Source: Hymenolepis diminuta (Eukaryota > Platyhelminthes > Cestoda > Cyclophyllidea > Hymenolepididae). From it: a stretch of DNA of 64,000 bases. The notes beneath the pieces were generated by a model that was not told where the DNA came from, did no database searches, and worked only from the letters and a program-made list of their open reading frames with translations. Position numbers and translations under genes: made by a program. This document shows positions 41,256-54,200 of the stretch, one piece after another. The stretch's first letter is position 1. Every line of letters begins with the position of its first letter. The DNA is taken from NCBI GenBank assembly GCA_900708905.1, contig CAADRB010000025.1:2238019-2302018 (forward strand), given 5' to 3'.

Positions 41256-42264
41256 ATGATGGAGCCGGTTTTGAGACGAGGCAATGAACTTCAACCGCGG
41301 ATTATTAATTCTCTTTATCCTATTGCAATTCGCTATAACGCAACTTTGCCAAAATGTTTCGTACAGTATAAGGATTATTCAAGTTTCCCTGCATGGGAGG
41401 AAACTTTGAAAATCCAAGGTAAAATGAAATTAGAAATATTTTTACTTTCTTAGTATCACTCAAGCGTTTGTTTTAAAATCGTTGTCTCTTCAAAATTTAA
41501 TTCTATTTTATTTTGCAAAAATTACCCGAATTTCCTTTATTGTTTTTTTTCAATTTTCAGATATGCGACCACTGTCTCATAAGGAGCTAAAAGTTATGAA
41601 AATTGTTGCTGATCAACCCATACCTCTTTGCTGTAGTCTTTATTACTATGAGGTAAACATTACTGCTAAAAGTCAGTGCGGGTAAGTTTGTTCTTTAATA
41701 AAATAGATCTGTCATTTTATTCTTGTATAATTCTTTTCGTTTATTTAAAGGGCTCTCAGAGTCGGTTTTACTTTCGACGATTCTGAGAAGGCGAAATATC
41801 ATCGTAAGTTGACATTATCTTGTTCTTGGTGTTGCTTTCTAAGTTCTATTTATCGATCTTTAATAATGTACTCTTCATAGTTCGTAAAAAGGGTAATAAT
41901 AGTTTTTCCACGCTTCGTAATTTATTTTCTTTTAATATAATTTGTCTTCACATTAATTAAGATTTCCCGACCAAAGAAATGGGCGGGCATAGTAACAGTT
42001 TGTCATATGTTTGCTAACTAGTTTCCCCTGATCGAGTTTTTGTTTGACTTAGATTACAACAAATTTGTCGGCTACCATAGTAACACAGGTCAAATTCGCC
42101 TAAATAACGATGATTCTTCACACGGAGATGAGGACAGAATCGCCCTGGGACCTCCTTTTGCAGTTGGTGACGTTATCGGCTGTGGTGTTAATTTCGTTAA
42201 TAATTCTATTTTTTTCACCAAAAATGGGATGTTTATTTTCTCCACCACTCTTCAAACTAAATTG
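41256..42264 (+). CDS. RanBPM-like exons 1-4 (most of SPRY)
   Basis: Four compact exons hold most of the SPRY domain. Exon 1 ends in ATCCAAG before GTAAAA; exon 2 begins after TTTTCAG and ends before GTAAGT; exon 3 is only 53 bases, between TTTAAAG and GTAAGT; exon 4 begins after GACTTAG and ends before GTAAGT. The introns are 142, 69 and 249 bp. Split codons rejoin as Asp55, Gly and His113. The run GDVIGCGVN followed by FFTKNG in exon 4 is the family's best-conserved SPRY block. The loop between exons 3 and 4 (about residues 95-140) is the most divergent part. Confidence 0.9.
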
Positions 42265-45200
42265 GTAAGTCGTTCTCTTTTTTTCTCTATTCTTTGCTTA
42301 CTTTCGTAGATCGATCTTATCGATTTTTTTTACTATCGCGATCTGGGTTATATTCACAATCGAAAAAGCAGTTTGTTTGGTTTGGTTAAATTAAAAAATT
42401 TTTGACTGCTCGTACTGAGATAATTACTGTGTTTTAAAATCGTCATCTTAATTTCAAATGCGCAAATTTCCAGAGCACCTGTCAAGTTCTTTTCTTCGTT
42501 TGACAGGAAAAAAAATGCTGTGCTACTTTATAAACAATTCTTTCCAGTGTGCAAGAGTTACGTGATCATAACAATGCAAATTACTCTTCTATTTCATTTG
42601 CAATGTTTGCGACATTCTCGCCGAGTGTTGTATCGTTTTGTTATCACATTTTGAAGGAAATATGTTATTCATTTTATTTCCATCCAATCATTGTTGTTAC
42701 TGTATTGTTTGCTTTACGCGGTTTCATTAGAAGCGAAGACTTAGTTTCCGTTTGCAGTGGTGACACAACACTCATTAAAATTTAATGCACCAGCCGTTAT
42801 GTCTGATGTCTCCCAGTGCAATAGAACATAATCCTTACCCTTGATATTGCTTATGTTTCTTGTTTGTAGATTTCACGTTTATACTTATTACATCATCGTG
42901 TATATTAGGAAACCAGTTTTCGTTTTAGATTATCGATTTTTTTTGTTTTTGTTTTACTCTCATTATCCTACTAAATTGCATTTCATTTCGCTTAAACTTA
43001 ATCTCATTTTCCTATCGATTTTTTTTATAATATCACGTCTATCGTGTACTAATTGGACTAATTTTTATTAATTATAGTAAATTAATCAAATAAATTTAAG
43101 GGATTCCCGATATTTAGTTGATTCATTTCGTTATTGAAATATTTTCATTATTTAGATGAATTATTGCCTTTATCAGACCTTTTCAGGAGCATTAATGATG
43201 CCTGCCTATTCATTAATTTCACTTTTATAACCGGTATTAAATAGGCTGCGAGTATCAATTACGTCCTAAGGGGCCTATTAGGATTTAATTGCATCAAATA
43301 TTTTTTTTCTCCATATCTAATACCAACCGCAGATTGCTTTTAATGCACTTATAAAATCAGATTTGATTTCGGTAAACGTCATTTTAAGCTTTTGGGGGTT
43401 TTAACATCAAATTCCATCTACTCTTTTTCCTTCCTTTCCTGTCTAATTTTGGACTTCTAAAAAGAACTACTGTATGTACATTCCTTTCTTTCTATTGCCT
43501 AGATTTCATCCACAAGTTAGAGAGCCCCCAAACACTTGTAAAACAACGCAATTTTTAAAGCAGTCTTTTATTACGTACTTTCTCGGTTTTAGACGTAAAT
43601 TAGTCCTTCTTTCGGTACTTTTTTGGTCTAAAATTTGCGGCCTTCAGTTCTGAAGGTCCTTTCGTAAATCTCTAAGCAGCAAAAGGGGGAATAAGATTAG
43701 TGGACCGACTTTCTGAGCTATTTTCCTTTTGAGACAAATAATCTTTGCCCTTACTATAATCACTTATTTAAGCCCCAGTTTAAATATTCTTCATTATCCT
43801 GATTGTAGATTCATCTATTGAGTTAATTGAGCTCAACAAATTCTCTCTTTTCTAACCTCTAATATATTATTTTAAAACATTTTTTTATTTTTATCTGAAT
43901 GAATGTCCATTTTCAGTTTCATCATTTTACACTAACAATCTAAATTGAAGCAAAAAGTTTTTGTATATATATATATATATATATATTAGGATAAGAAAGA
44001 TGCTATAAGAAACCTATTGATTAATTGAAGAACTGTAGTTATATATAGTTTGTAATCAATTGTCCTTATTCATTTGCATGCATGGATATGTTATTTGCCT
44101 CTCATTTTTAAATTCAATTTTGTCGTGAAATGACCGATATGTATAAGGTTGTATGCCACTCAAAATTATTTGTGCTATCTGGCTATGAAATACATTCCTG
44201 AGTTGAGTCAAATTTTTGGTTCTTTGTCTCTTATTTCTCTTCTGCTGTTTAGTTAGTGGAAGACACGCTTAGTAAATAGTTTGGTAGGTGAATGAAGGTG
44301 TTAGGAAAGTTCGGATGGAAGAGGAAAATAAAGTTGGAATAAATAATAGAGTACCACTTCATTTTTATTTTTGGTTCGTTAGATTATCAACTTATTACTC
44401 GATGGATATGCCCCTCCTATCTGGATATAGTCAGGATATATTGTAAGAGTTAATATCTGTGATGTTCAAGAGCTTGTTGATCATTGTTTGGTCATTAATC
44501 TTGATAAGTTTGTTTCTTCTAATAGTCAAGAGTAACCGGTTAAGTTATTTACTTATAACTCCCAGGACTGTGTAGGCAAACGTTGTTCAATAATCATCTT
44601 ATATATAAAGTTAGCGCCCTAGAGCCCCTCTAGAGAAACTCAAACTCTTCCACCTCCTTTCTTTATTAGCCGTACTTAACTGCGCACTGAATGTGACTCA
44701 ATGGATGTTAAACTCGTGACCTTTGACTTCGCATACGAGCGCGTTAACCTCTGTGGCATCGATATACAAGTTATATAATTGAATGGCTAGTCAAATTACA
44801 GCAGAAATAGTTTTCATTTATCTTTAGTTAAAATTAAACAATATAAATGGTGATTTTGGTCAATGCATATATGATGGCGAATTTCGAAGGGTTATATGTC
44901 GAATTTTATTAAATGATCTTAACTAAATGTTTTGCAAAATAGCAACAGTTCGTGAAAATTCCTTATGTCGTCCTGCAAACTTAGCACTGCTACTAATACC
45001 ACTCGAAGTAATTGGGCAGTTTGCGTTGCCCATGGATACACAAAGGGGCGGAACCCAAAAGAAATCTGTGTTCTCTCTACCTGCCCATTTGCTTCTTTTC
45101 ATATCTCTTTTATTTGGTAATAGGGACTTGTGAATTATGTGTCATCCATCTCTTTTTCTTTCTTTTTCAAACCGTTCTAGTTATTGGATGAAAACTATTT

Positions 45201-48200
45201 GTGTAGTCCATGTAAAACTTGGATTATCTCTTCATCGACTCAAATGTTTCTTAGCTGATGTAGTCCAACATAGGTCAAAATTTGATTCTTTGCAGATCTT
45301 TAAATTTAATTGGATTATTTTAACCGCTAGTGGTACGAATCTGCAATGACATTGTGTAATACATCGGGGTTTATTATTTAAATCGTAAATGTCATAGCAC
45401 ATTTTGAAGTCGTAAAGAAGAAATACATTCTGATTTGAATATTGATCTTTAGAGATTACATTTCTGGACCCCTCAGATTGTTCACTTTGTTGCTTAATAA
45501 GCACCGTTCTTTTGCATCAACACCTAATATTCTAACAGTTCAAACTTTACCATTTGATCCTTTGGTTCCTAAGTGATAGTCTACGTCCCCGGAGATTAAA
45601 TGAAAGATTGATTAATTCACTTCAGGCTGACAAGGGACAGCTAGGTTGTTTTAACATAACAGAGTTCACTAGGGCTTCTTGGAAATATTTTGTTAAATAT
45701 ATTGGGTAGATTTAATATGAATGAAGTTAGCTTATTTTACGAGTTTATCTTATCAAGAGTATCAAGGTAGGCCCTCTAGATGCTATTTCTACCTGTGTTT
45801 TTCTTTAATTTTTTCATAGCATTACTTCTTTGTGTCACCTGTCTTTCATTCATCATGATTAAATTTTGATCTGGGAATGAGGGTGAAGAAATGAGCTAAG
45901 TTCGTACCTCTCCACTTCTGTGCCAGGTGATTTGTTCAAGAAAATTGGAAAAGTGCAGACCGGTGTTTTTAACCGTAATCAGTTTTTATTACACTCTCTT
46001 CACGTCCTCTACAAATTCACAGCTGAATTAATCATTAATATTCCTGAGGAAATTCACATAGTCCGTATTAGACCTATTATTGATTAAAAGAAGTACCTGA
46101 TATCTCTTTGATTTATTGATTTCAGTTTTATTCAGAAGGCTGTAAGAGTGTATTTAGGTGCTTTTTGAATAAGAAATTATTATAGTCTTTCTTCCAGATG
46201 AATAGATTTTTACTATCCTCAAAAAAAAGATTCACGGTGTTTCTACAGCAAATGTTAGAAATATTGTGGATTAGAGAACACTCAGTGCCTTGTTGTCTTA
46301 GGTGAGTTATTCAAAAAATTACTCACAAATATAATTTAATATGACCCGTCTTACAACTCTCAATGACCTTTTCCCACCTTAATTGGATTATTAACCATCC
46401 CTGGGAAAATTCCCCCTCTCACAGTCTGTCTTACAGGTGTTATCAATTAATTTGAGAATACCCGGTGACTTGTTGCATTGGTTAATTAATTTGTTAAGGA
46501 AGTTGTAAAAGTCTGCACCGATGTGATTATATGTGATCTCTTTTTACACCTCTATTACTGTTTCATTCACAGATGATTTAAGTAATTAAATATCCATTAG
46601 AAAATACTCAGCATATATTAAAAATAATGTCAAAAGATCTATGAGGGAATATCCTATACCTCGTTTAGGTTTTAGGGTTTGTTCTAGAAGCTAAAAGACT
46701 GTGCATAGGTGTAATTAAATGTTATCTGTATTTTTTATAGCTCCTTAGCTATCTTTTTTATAGCTGGATGTGGATTACTAAGTAACCTTGAGAAAAGTCG
46801 CACCATTCTCGTAGTCTATCTTATACATGTTAACGAATGAGGAATACCCAGTTCAGAGGAATGTGTCTTATATCCCTTATCCCAGATAAATGAAGCATTG
46901 CATATTCTTGAGAGAATTTGCCACCTTTTTACAGCTTATGTTAATAAGAAATATCCGGTTTTTTGCTTGAGTAAATTGTGCTGCTTGTATGAGTTTTTGT
47001 AGATAATGGCGGTTGAAATCTCAGTTTTAAGGAGTGGAGGTACTTGTTTTTCTTAAATAAGGAATCTGTGTTTATGATTATTTAATTGTATTCTGATATA
47101 TTCAGGATTCATAGTAAATAATTGTTGTGATAATGAAAATGTTATTAATAACAAAATAATAATGCATTTATGCTCTTATCAAATTTACAAAACTGACAAG
47201 ATATGTAACATTTACTGAAGTGAGAGAATGGTAAATTTGAAGAGTAAGGATATCTACATAAGTAGAGTTCTAATTGATAATTCTTTGTCTTTAAGATCTT
47301 CGTGTTTTAAGATATTTCAGTGTTTTTTATTGCATCAGACGTCGGTTCTCAACAGTGAGGGTTTATAATCATTTTTATATGTCCATTAAGCCAAAAGATT
47401 TTACTGAAGGTACGAACTGAATATGATTATGTGGTTCCCTAATATAACACTTACTGAGGTAAGGAAAGCAGTTTATGATGATTGGTGCCAATCTCTCATT
47501 TATTAGTGTTACAGATAGGTTAGTTGTAATATAAACGATATTTACACGAAGGGCAAATCGGATCAAATCAGCTCAAGGTTAAATTTCTTTGATAAGCGGA
47601 TTTCGAGTCTATGCAAACGTAATCACTACACTGGAAGAAATAATCCTCTCTTCCTTATATCATTATTTTTATGCGTATTGAATGAGAGACCTTTTATCGT
47701 TTTTTTACGTCTCTTGTAAAAGTGCAGCATTCCCGCACTATCATAAAATGTCTCATTTTTATTGCACAAATTGCACCTAAAGTTCTCTCAGCATAAATAT
47801 TTGTATTTTGTGTATGTGTCACCGTGAAAACTTCCCTGTCTTTTTATGAGCGAAGAAAACTTAAATGATTAGGAACTTTCTTCGACAAATTTTTGCTCCG
47901 ATATTCTTCCTTCACAGGGCTTAAATGTAATGTGTATTTACTATTAGGCTACTTCATCACTTCCATAACGTTATACTGTCGCTAAAATAATCCAGATTTC
48001 TCACTGAGATATATTATGTCTACGGTCCAGGAGAAGGAAAGCAGAAGACTTGTATTTCTAACCACGGTTTCTCTTCATCCTTCTTATATGACTAGAATAT
48101 TTGGGACTGATGGGCTATTTGATTCGTCAGTAATAAAGCATAAATATGAAAGAATAGTAAAGGTAAATCTGCCGCACACAGAACGAATTCCGTTCACAGA

Positions 48201-51200
48201 AGTGTTATGAATTCTCCCCAGAACAGTGACAATTTTTCATATTTCTTCACGTTAATATTCCTTTACTTGGATGCTATCAGACTGAATCAACTTTACGAAA
48301 ATTAGCATGTAAATCAATGCATAGATTTTGGCCCTGTCATTCTTTCCATAGTTATTCGCTTCTTGCTGGACTGGCAGATTTCAATCACCTTTTTCACCAT
48401 TCATTTCAGACTGTTAAAAAAGCCGAATGTACGATTTCAATTAAGTGTCTGAAAATTTCAGACTGTGAAGTAGAAATAGTGCTAAAAGACGGAATATTCG
48501 TCTAAATTATCATTATTTTTGTTTATTTTTTGTCTTTTTTTCTTGATTGGCCTAGAAATTAAAAAGGTAGGGATGATAATTTTAAACAAGATTAATCCCT
48601 CTACATTTACTTACCTACAAACCTTCTTCCTTTGTTCATTTTTTCACTTAATTGACATGCGTTCTCATTTTAACGTTTTAATTTATTCTCTGGAAATTCG
48701 GGAGTTCTGAAATACTATGTCTTCTGGAGTTGTACCTAGTTTTTGTCATGTGAAAATTCGTAAAGCATAAAGTACACTAAGATAGACGCCGATAAGTTTG
48801 TCAGCCGATTTAGTATTTACTATTTTATTCACTGCCTCCCTACTGAGCTCATTAAGGAAAGTGTTAATAGCACATAACTTGGATAGAGAGGTGGCATCCC
48901 GCTGTCACTCTCGTAAGAAATTAGCATTCTATTTCCGCTCTTATTGACCAGAAGTAGCAAGTGCCGTTGGTCAACTATATCATTGTATTGATGAGCATCG
49001 ATCTCGAGATCTCTGACTTATAGACTTTTGATTTTTAATAAAGGAGACCCTGGAACTCTCTGCCTTCTCCTGGTTGTTTTAATCATATATATTACCACAG
49101 TAAATAGCCTTTTCTATCCTGTCGAAAGGAGGCATTTTCTAGCATTCATCTTAGGCAGAAGAGTAAGGTACTAGAGCCTATCCTGATGAGGAATACACTA
49201 GATATGTGTCAGCCGATAATATTACAGGTTCCAGTTTATTTTCTTTCAAGCGATACTGCTACTAGCCACTTGTTTATGCTTATGCATGTCTGATCCGACT
49301 TTATTAAAAAATACAGCACTAGATGTTGGAACACGTGCGTTAGCTTTAAAGTGGGTATGTGTGCTCGCCGCTACGACGACAGCATAACAGCTTTATGCTA
49401 CGCGTGGCAGCCACATCCGCGCGTGTTAGCGTTTCAGACATGCATGCACACAAGTTTTATCCCCTCGGTCTCCCCTAATAGCCGCTTTACGTACCCTCCT
49501 ACCCACCTCCCTCTCACTTGTTCAAACATCTGATCACAATGCTGCGCATTTCGTTGCTCTTGCTGTCTGAACACAGCACGGGCATGGTCTTTTGGAGTGG
49601 CTATATTTAGTCTTCTACCTCTAGTACTTTTTTTAAAAGAAATATTCATAGTGTCGTGCTTTCGTTATCTCTTTTTGAAAAGAATTAATGAAAGTGTGAG
49701 TCCATCTACTTACTCTCTTGACACTCTTCGTGATCATCTGTGGAGATAGGTTTCTGGTGAATGAATTCCTGGTGATATTTTTTAAAATATTTTCGGAGAA
49801 GTGAAAAGTTATCTTAATTATCGAGACCTTGTTCTGCTAGAATCACAGATAGACTAACGGCTTTTTATAATATTATTTATGATAGGAAACAGTTAGCACC
49901 CACTAAGCAATCATCAGTAATTAGTCAGGTATTTATCTTTGTCATATTATGCTTTTCGCCTGTGTCATTTATTTCTTGTCTCTTGTCTACTACTGTTACT
50001 GATGTTATTGTTACGTTAACGTATGTGGGAGGCAGCTAGACGACAATAGACGACGACGCCCTCTTGGCTCATTTTCACTAGGATATATCGGTAAATTTCT
50101 GAAGGATATCCCTTTTTAAGATTTCTTGTAAGTGCACTCGTTTGTATATCAGCCTGGAGTGATTATTTTTAATCAATTAATGTGCTCACAAAAGTTGATT
50201 GATTCATTTTTTCAAGTCCGAGGAATCGCTTTTTCTGATATACTGTATTTATTAATGATCTATCTGAAAGTTAAACAAAATGTTCAGTTATGTTACTCTG
50301 TGTTTGTCGCTGTCTGAATTTCTATCCTTTTAGCCCATTATCTTCTCGCCTTGTCATTTTCCTACCTTCGGTTATTGTCTCCCGTTAGTATCATTGTCCT
50401 TTTGTCATTTTTATGAGAGAAAAGCTAGACGTAAATAGGAGCTATTTTGTTAACTCTTTTAACGCTTTATTAGAAGAGACCAATAGCAGTTTCACCCCCA
50501 CAAATTTCTAAACCAATCAGTTATTCATTGTATTTTGAAAAGATCACATTTTACTGCGTCTTATATTTTTAAATTTCTTTTCTCTTGCTGAACGGATTTC
50601 TGCTTTTTTTTCTAACCATTGCATATTCCAGTAAATATAAGTGAAGATCTCACCTTTCTATTTTACTCTTTCTGTATGCTCGCACTTATCAATTTGTCAT
50701 TTATCTATCCTATCTTGTGTTACCTAATATATGGGTACGCGTGGCCCTTTGCATCAGCATTGCGTTACGCAATCGGGATCTTTGAAATGTGATTACGCTT
50801 GATTGAGAAAGCGGCTTAAGTGGATCTTGCAGATTCGATTCGGAATCACTTGTTGACATATTAGAAAGGGATGTGCATTCGAGAACAAATAGTATCGGAA
50901 AGTGTGTCTATTTTAATTAAATCTTTTTTATCATTTCCTTGAACTCTTTTATTCATTTTTATTTAATTTAGTCATTGTATCATGCTCATAGGTTTTCATT
51001 TTCCTGTTGAAAAAGACAGCCTAGAACCTCATTTTTGCTTGTAACTTATTTAAATCTAATGGGGGGAAGATTACTGATCCCACTTAACCATGGAGAATAG
51101 TATTATTTCTCTTTTGTTCATCTGTGAGTTTTCTTATATTTTGCTATATGTTCTGTGTGTTTCAGTCAAGTTGACGATTGTTGTAATTCTTGTGAAGTTT

Positions 51201-54200
51201 TTATGAATACTATCTATTAGATGCGTTCTAGAGGGGGATTGAGAAGAAAATCGCGATTTTCAATACTAAATTACTTAATTGGTAATCATTTTCATTCGCT
51301 TGCAGTTTCTCAGACCTATCGGTATGCCATTAAGGAACTTGTTTTGACCTTGAGTTTTGCATGACACTTTAATGGTGATGATTTATTAGCATTTTTTAAC
51401 TAAAACAACTGATTTCTGAAGGTTCTTGAACATTTAATTATGTGTAGATCTTTACAGGGAGTCGTTGTTTAACCAATTTCTATGTTAGTCGTTAAAATTT
51501 TTTTCATTTATTGAAATTGGTTGTTCTATTTCAAGTGTACCTTTTTCGCCCTTAAGAGTAACTTTGCAATCTAATGTAATATTCATTTTATTTGGTCTCG
51601 TAGACAGTGCTGATGGTTTTTTAATGGAAATAATGTACTCTTTGCTTCCATTTAATCTTACAATCCCTTTTTCCTACACTGATGGAAGCAATCAGTGTGT
51701 TTCATCCGAATCTCCCAGAGTGCAATTTTATGCTTTGCCATAAATATCTACCTGTCTGACTGTCTAACTCTACGCCTATCATTAATCTCGTATTTCTAAT
51801 AGAGAATTGTATGAAATTCGTAGGTGAGTGGTGACTGCTGCAAAAGTTACAAAATTTAAAAATTACTATGGGAGAAGGTAAAATTTTCTTTTGAGTCGGT
51901 CAGCATTATCCAATCATTCCAGCCACTGGGTTTACATCAATGGGTTTCGAATCATTGCCGTTGGCGATCAATTCGATTAGGTTATGTGCATTTCATTTTA
52001 TCTCAAAGTTTTGTCTTGGCATTTACCTTAAGGGGTATTCTCACTAGACTACTGGATTTATAGCTTTCTGCATGGCCAGTTCTGATTTGTCGGGAAAGTG
52101 AAGCTTGTGTATTCGCCTGGAATATTAGTAGCATCTTAGTTTTCTTTCGAGTTTTGAGGTTTCCTTTTTATCCTGTTAAATCTTTCTTTGTAAACCCAGC
52201 TTTTGTTCAGAAATGAATGCAGTTTACTTGTTTAGACATCTTAATAAACAATTTAATGGCAATAAAATTTCACAAATAAAATTTGATTCCAGGCTTCCTT
52301 TGTTGAAATGATTTTCTTTAGAAATAGTATTTATTTGCGCTCCATGTCTTACTGAATTTCATTATTACAACTTGGAGTCCGGGTTAATTTTTTTTTACAA
52401 TTTTGTTAAATATTGTTTTTCAAATATTAATTTAAGGATTTGATCTAGTTGAGAAATATGTTTGATAATCTCTTACTAATTGGAGTTCTCATTTCAGGAA
52501 GAGCTTTTTTCGCATTAATCAATTCTGAACCAACCCCATCATCTGATAAGGCGAACATTTTCCATTTTCTGGGAAATTTTTAGATTGTGAAAAACATTGT
52601 ATTGAGATTTTATTTTTTCCTGACGTCCGTTTATTTATACTAGAGTTTTGCAGGAGTCGGGTTTCGTTAGATCATATCTCGACAGAGGGCTGTAGAAGTT
52701 TCCACTCATTGGCTTTCTTTCCTTTTTTTGGTCTTAGCATTGTCTTGCACTTTCCTTTATTTATCCTATCCAATACTTCAGAGTCAAAGCAGAATGAACT
52801 TTTGAAAGCTTCAGTTCACATCCATTTTCTTAGTTTTTTCACTGAATATATTCATAGGTTAGCGTAACGATGTTTAAATGTAATTTACGGCTCAGTTTTT
52901 TGACCCATTATCGCTTAGCCATTGAATTAAGTGGCCAAACATCGGCTACGTGATCAGGTAATTAGATATGGCAATATGACTTTCATTTATCTCCAAACTA
53001 GATGTTGGAGACTGGATTTTTTATAAACAGTTTTAGTTAAAATTGTGTAAGAGAAATGGAATTGGGAACTGATTAGGGAATCGATATTAAGTTATAAGAT
53101 TTTAAATAATGATTTCACCTCCGTTATTTTCTCTCTTAAAATAGATGAACGTGGTGACAATACCCTGTGTGATTTTAATTTCTCCCACCACCGCGTTGAT
53201 CGCCAATTTCGGTCAGAGGGAATTTAGCTTTGCCATCGCCCAACACATCGCTCACGAGCGCTGCAGTGCTGTCACCCAGGCCATTGAAGACAAACTCACC
53301 GCTGATCTCGCCAATGTTGAAATGCAGAGGTAGGTTTTGCCTCTTCTGGGGGTCTATTCACCTTTATATTTGTATATTTTACCTTCTGGTAGCTATTGTA
53401 TTCGCTCTTGCCTAAGCTAATAGCTGATTTTAAGTTCACATCGGTGCCATAAATTAATTTATCGATATTCTATTTATCTTTCAATAGTCTTTCGGCATTA
53501 TTTCATAATTGACTTTCGACCTTGTATTAACGAATAATCTGTTCTCCTCTATATTATCACTATAAAAGCAAATAATACAATATTTGTTCGTTAAAAGAAC
53601 ATGCAATTGCATTAAATTGTTACAAGAATAGTTTGTTTTTTTCAATCGGGTTCAACATTTCCTTTTCCGATTCCCTTGACATTAGCCTGCCAGTGTCGGT
53701 CATTTCTTGTGAATATTATTCAATGGCCCCTGTCGTGCAGACGTAGGAAATAACTCCAAAATAACTGTTGTTTTCTGTTACCTGTTTTATTCGTTAACCT
53801 AATCTAATGATATAGCAGATTCTGCCTCAATTAGTACATCTGTGGAAGAAATATTATTTTGAATAAACTATGTAGACTATTGTTCAACCATGCATTCTTT
53901 GTAGTATTTTCTATAATAATCAATGCATTCACAGTTGAATCTGATTGAAGGAAAGTTGTGGAAGTGAATGCTGCTTGTATGCCGTTTTCACATAATTTTG
54001 TGTTAGTTATTGAAACATGTTCTGTTCTGTTAACTACTTCTCTCCCACCTAGTGTAACGTTGGATATTGATGTGTTTTGTACTTCGACAAGCAGTACTGA
54101 CCTCATTCGTGTTTGTTGTACATTATTCCTTAGCATTCACATTTTATTCATAATCGTCTCTCGCTATCTCTTGAGAAATACTTTGCATCATTTTGGCTCT

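Larger units (their letters stand above)
42265..53144 (+). other. Intron 4 of RanBPM-like gene (10.9 kb)
   Basis: A T-rich intron that splits the SPRY domain. It holds a (TA)n tract at 43964-43986, SINE-like copies near 44.6, 48.9 and possibly 51.9 kb, two adjacent plus-strand ORFs at 48016-48505 and a GC-richer patch at 49330-49620. I found no further SPRY exon, and exons 4 and 5 join in phase without one. The first 800 bases are strongly T-rich with many TTTTTT runs. Confidence 0.75.
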
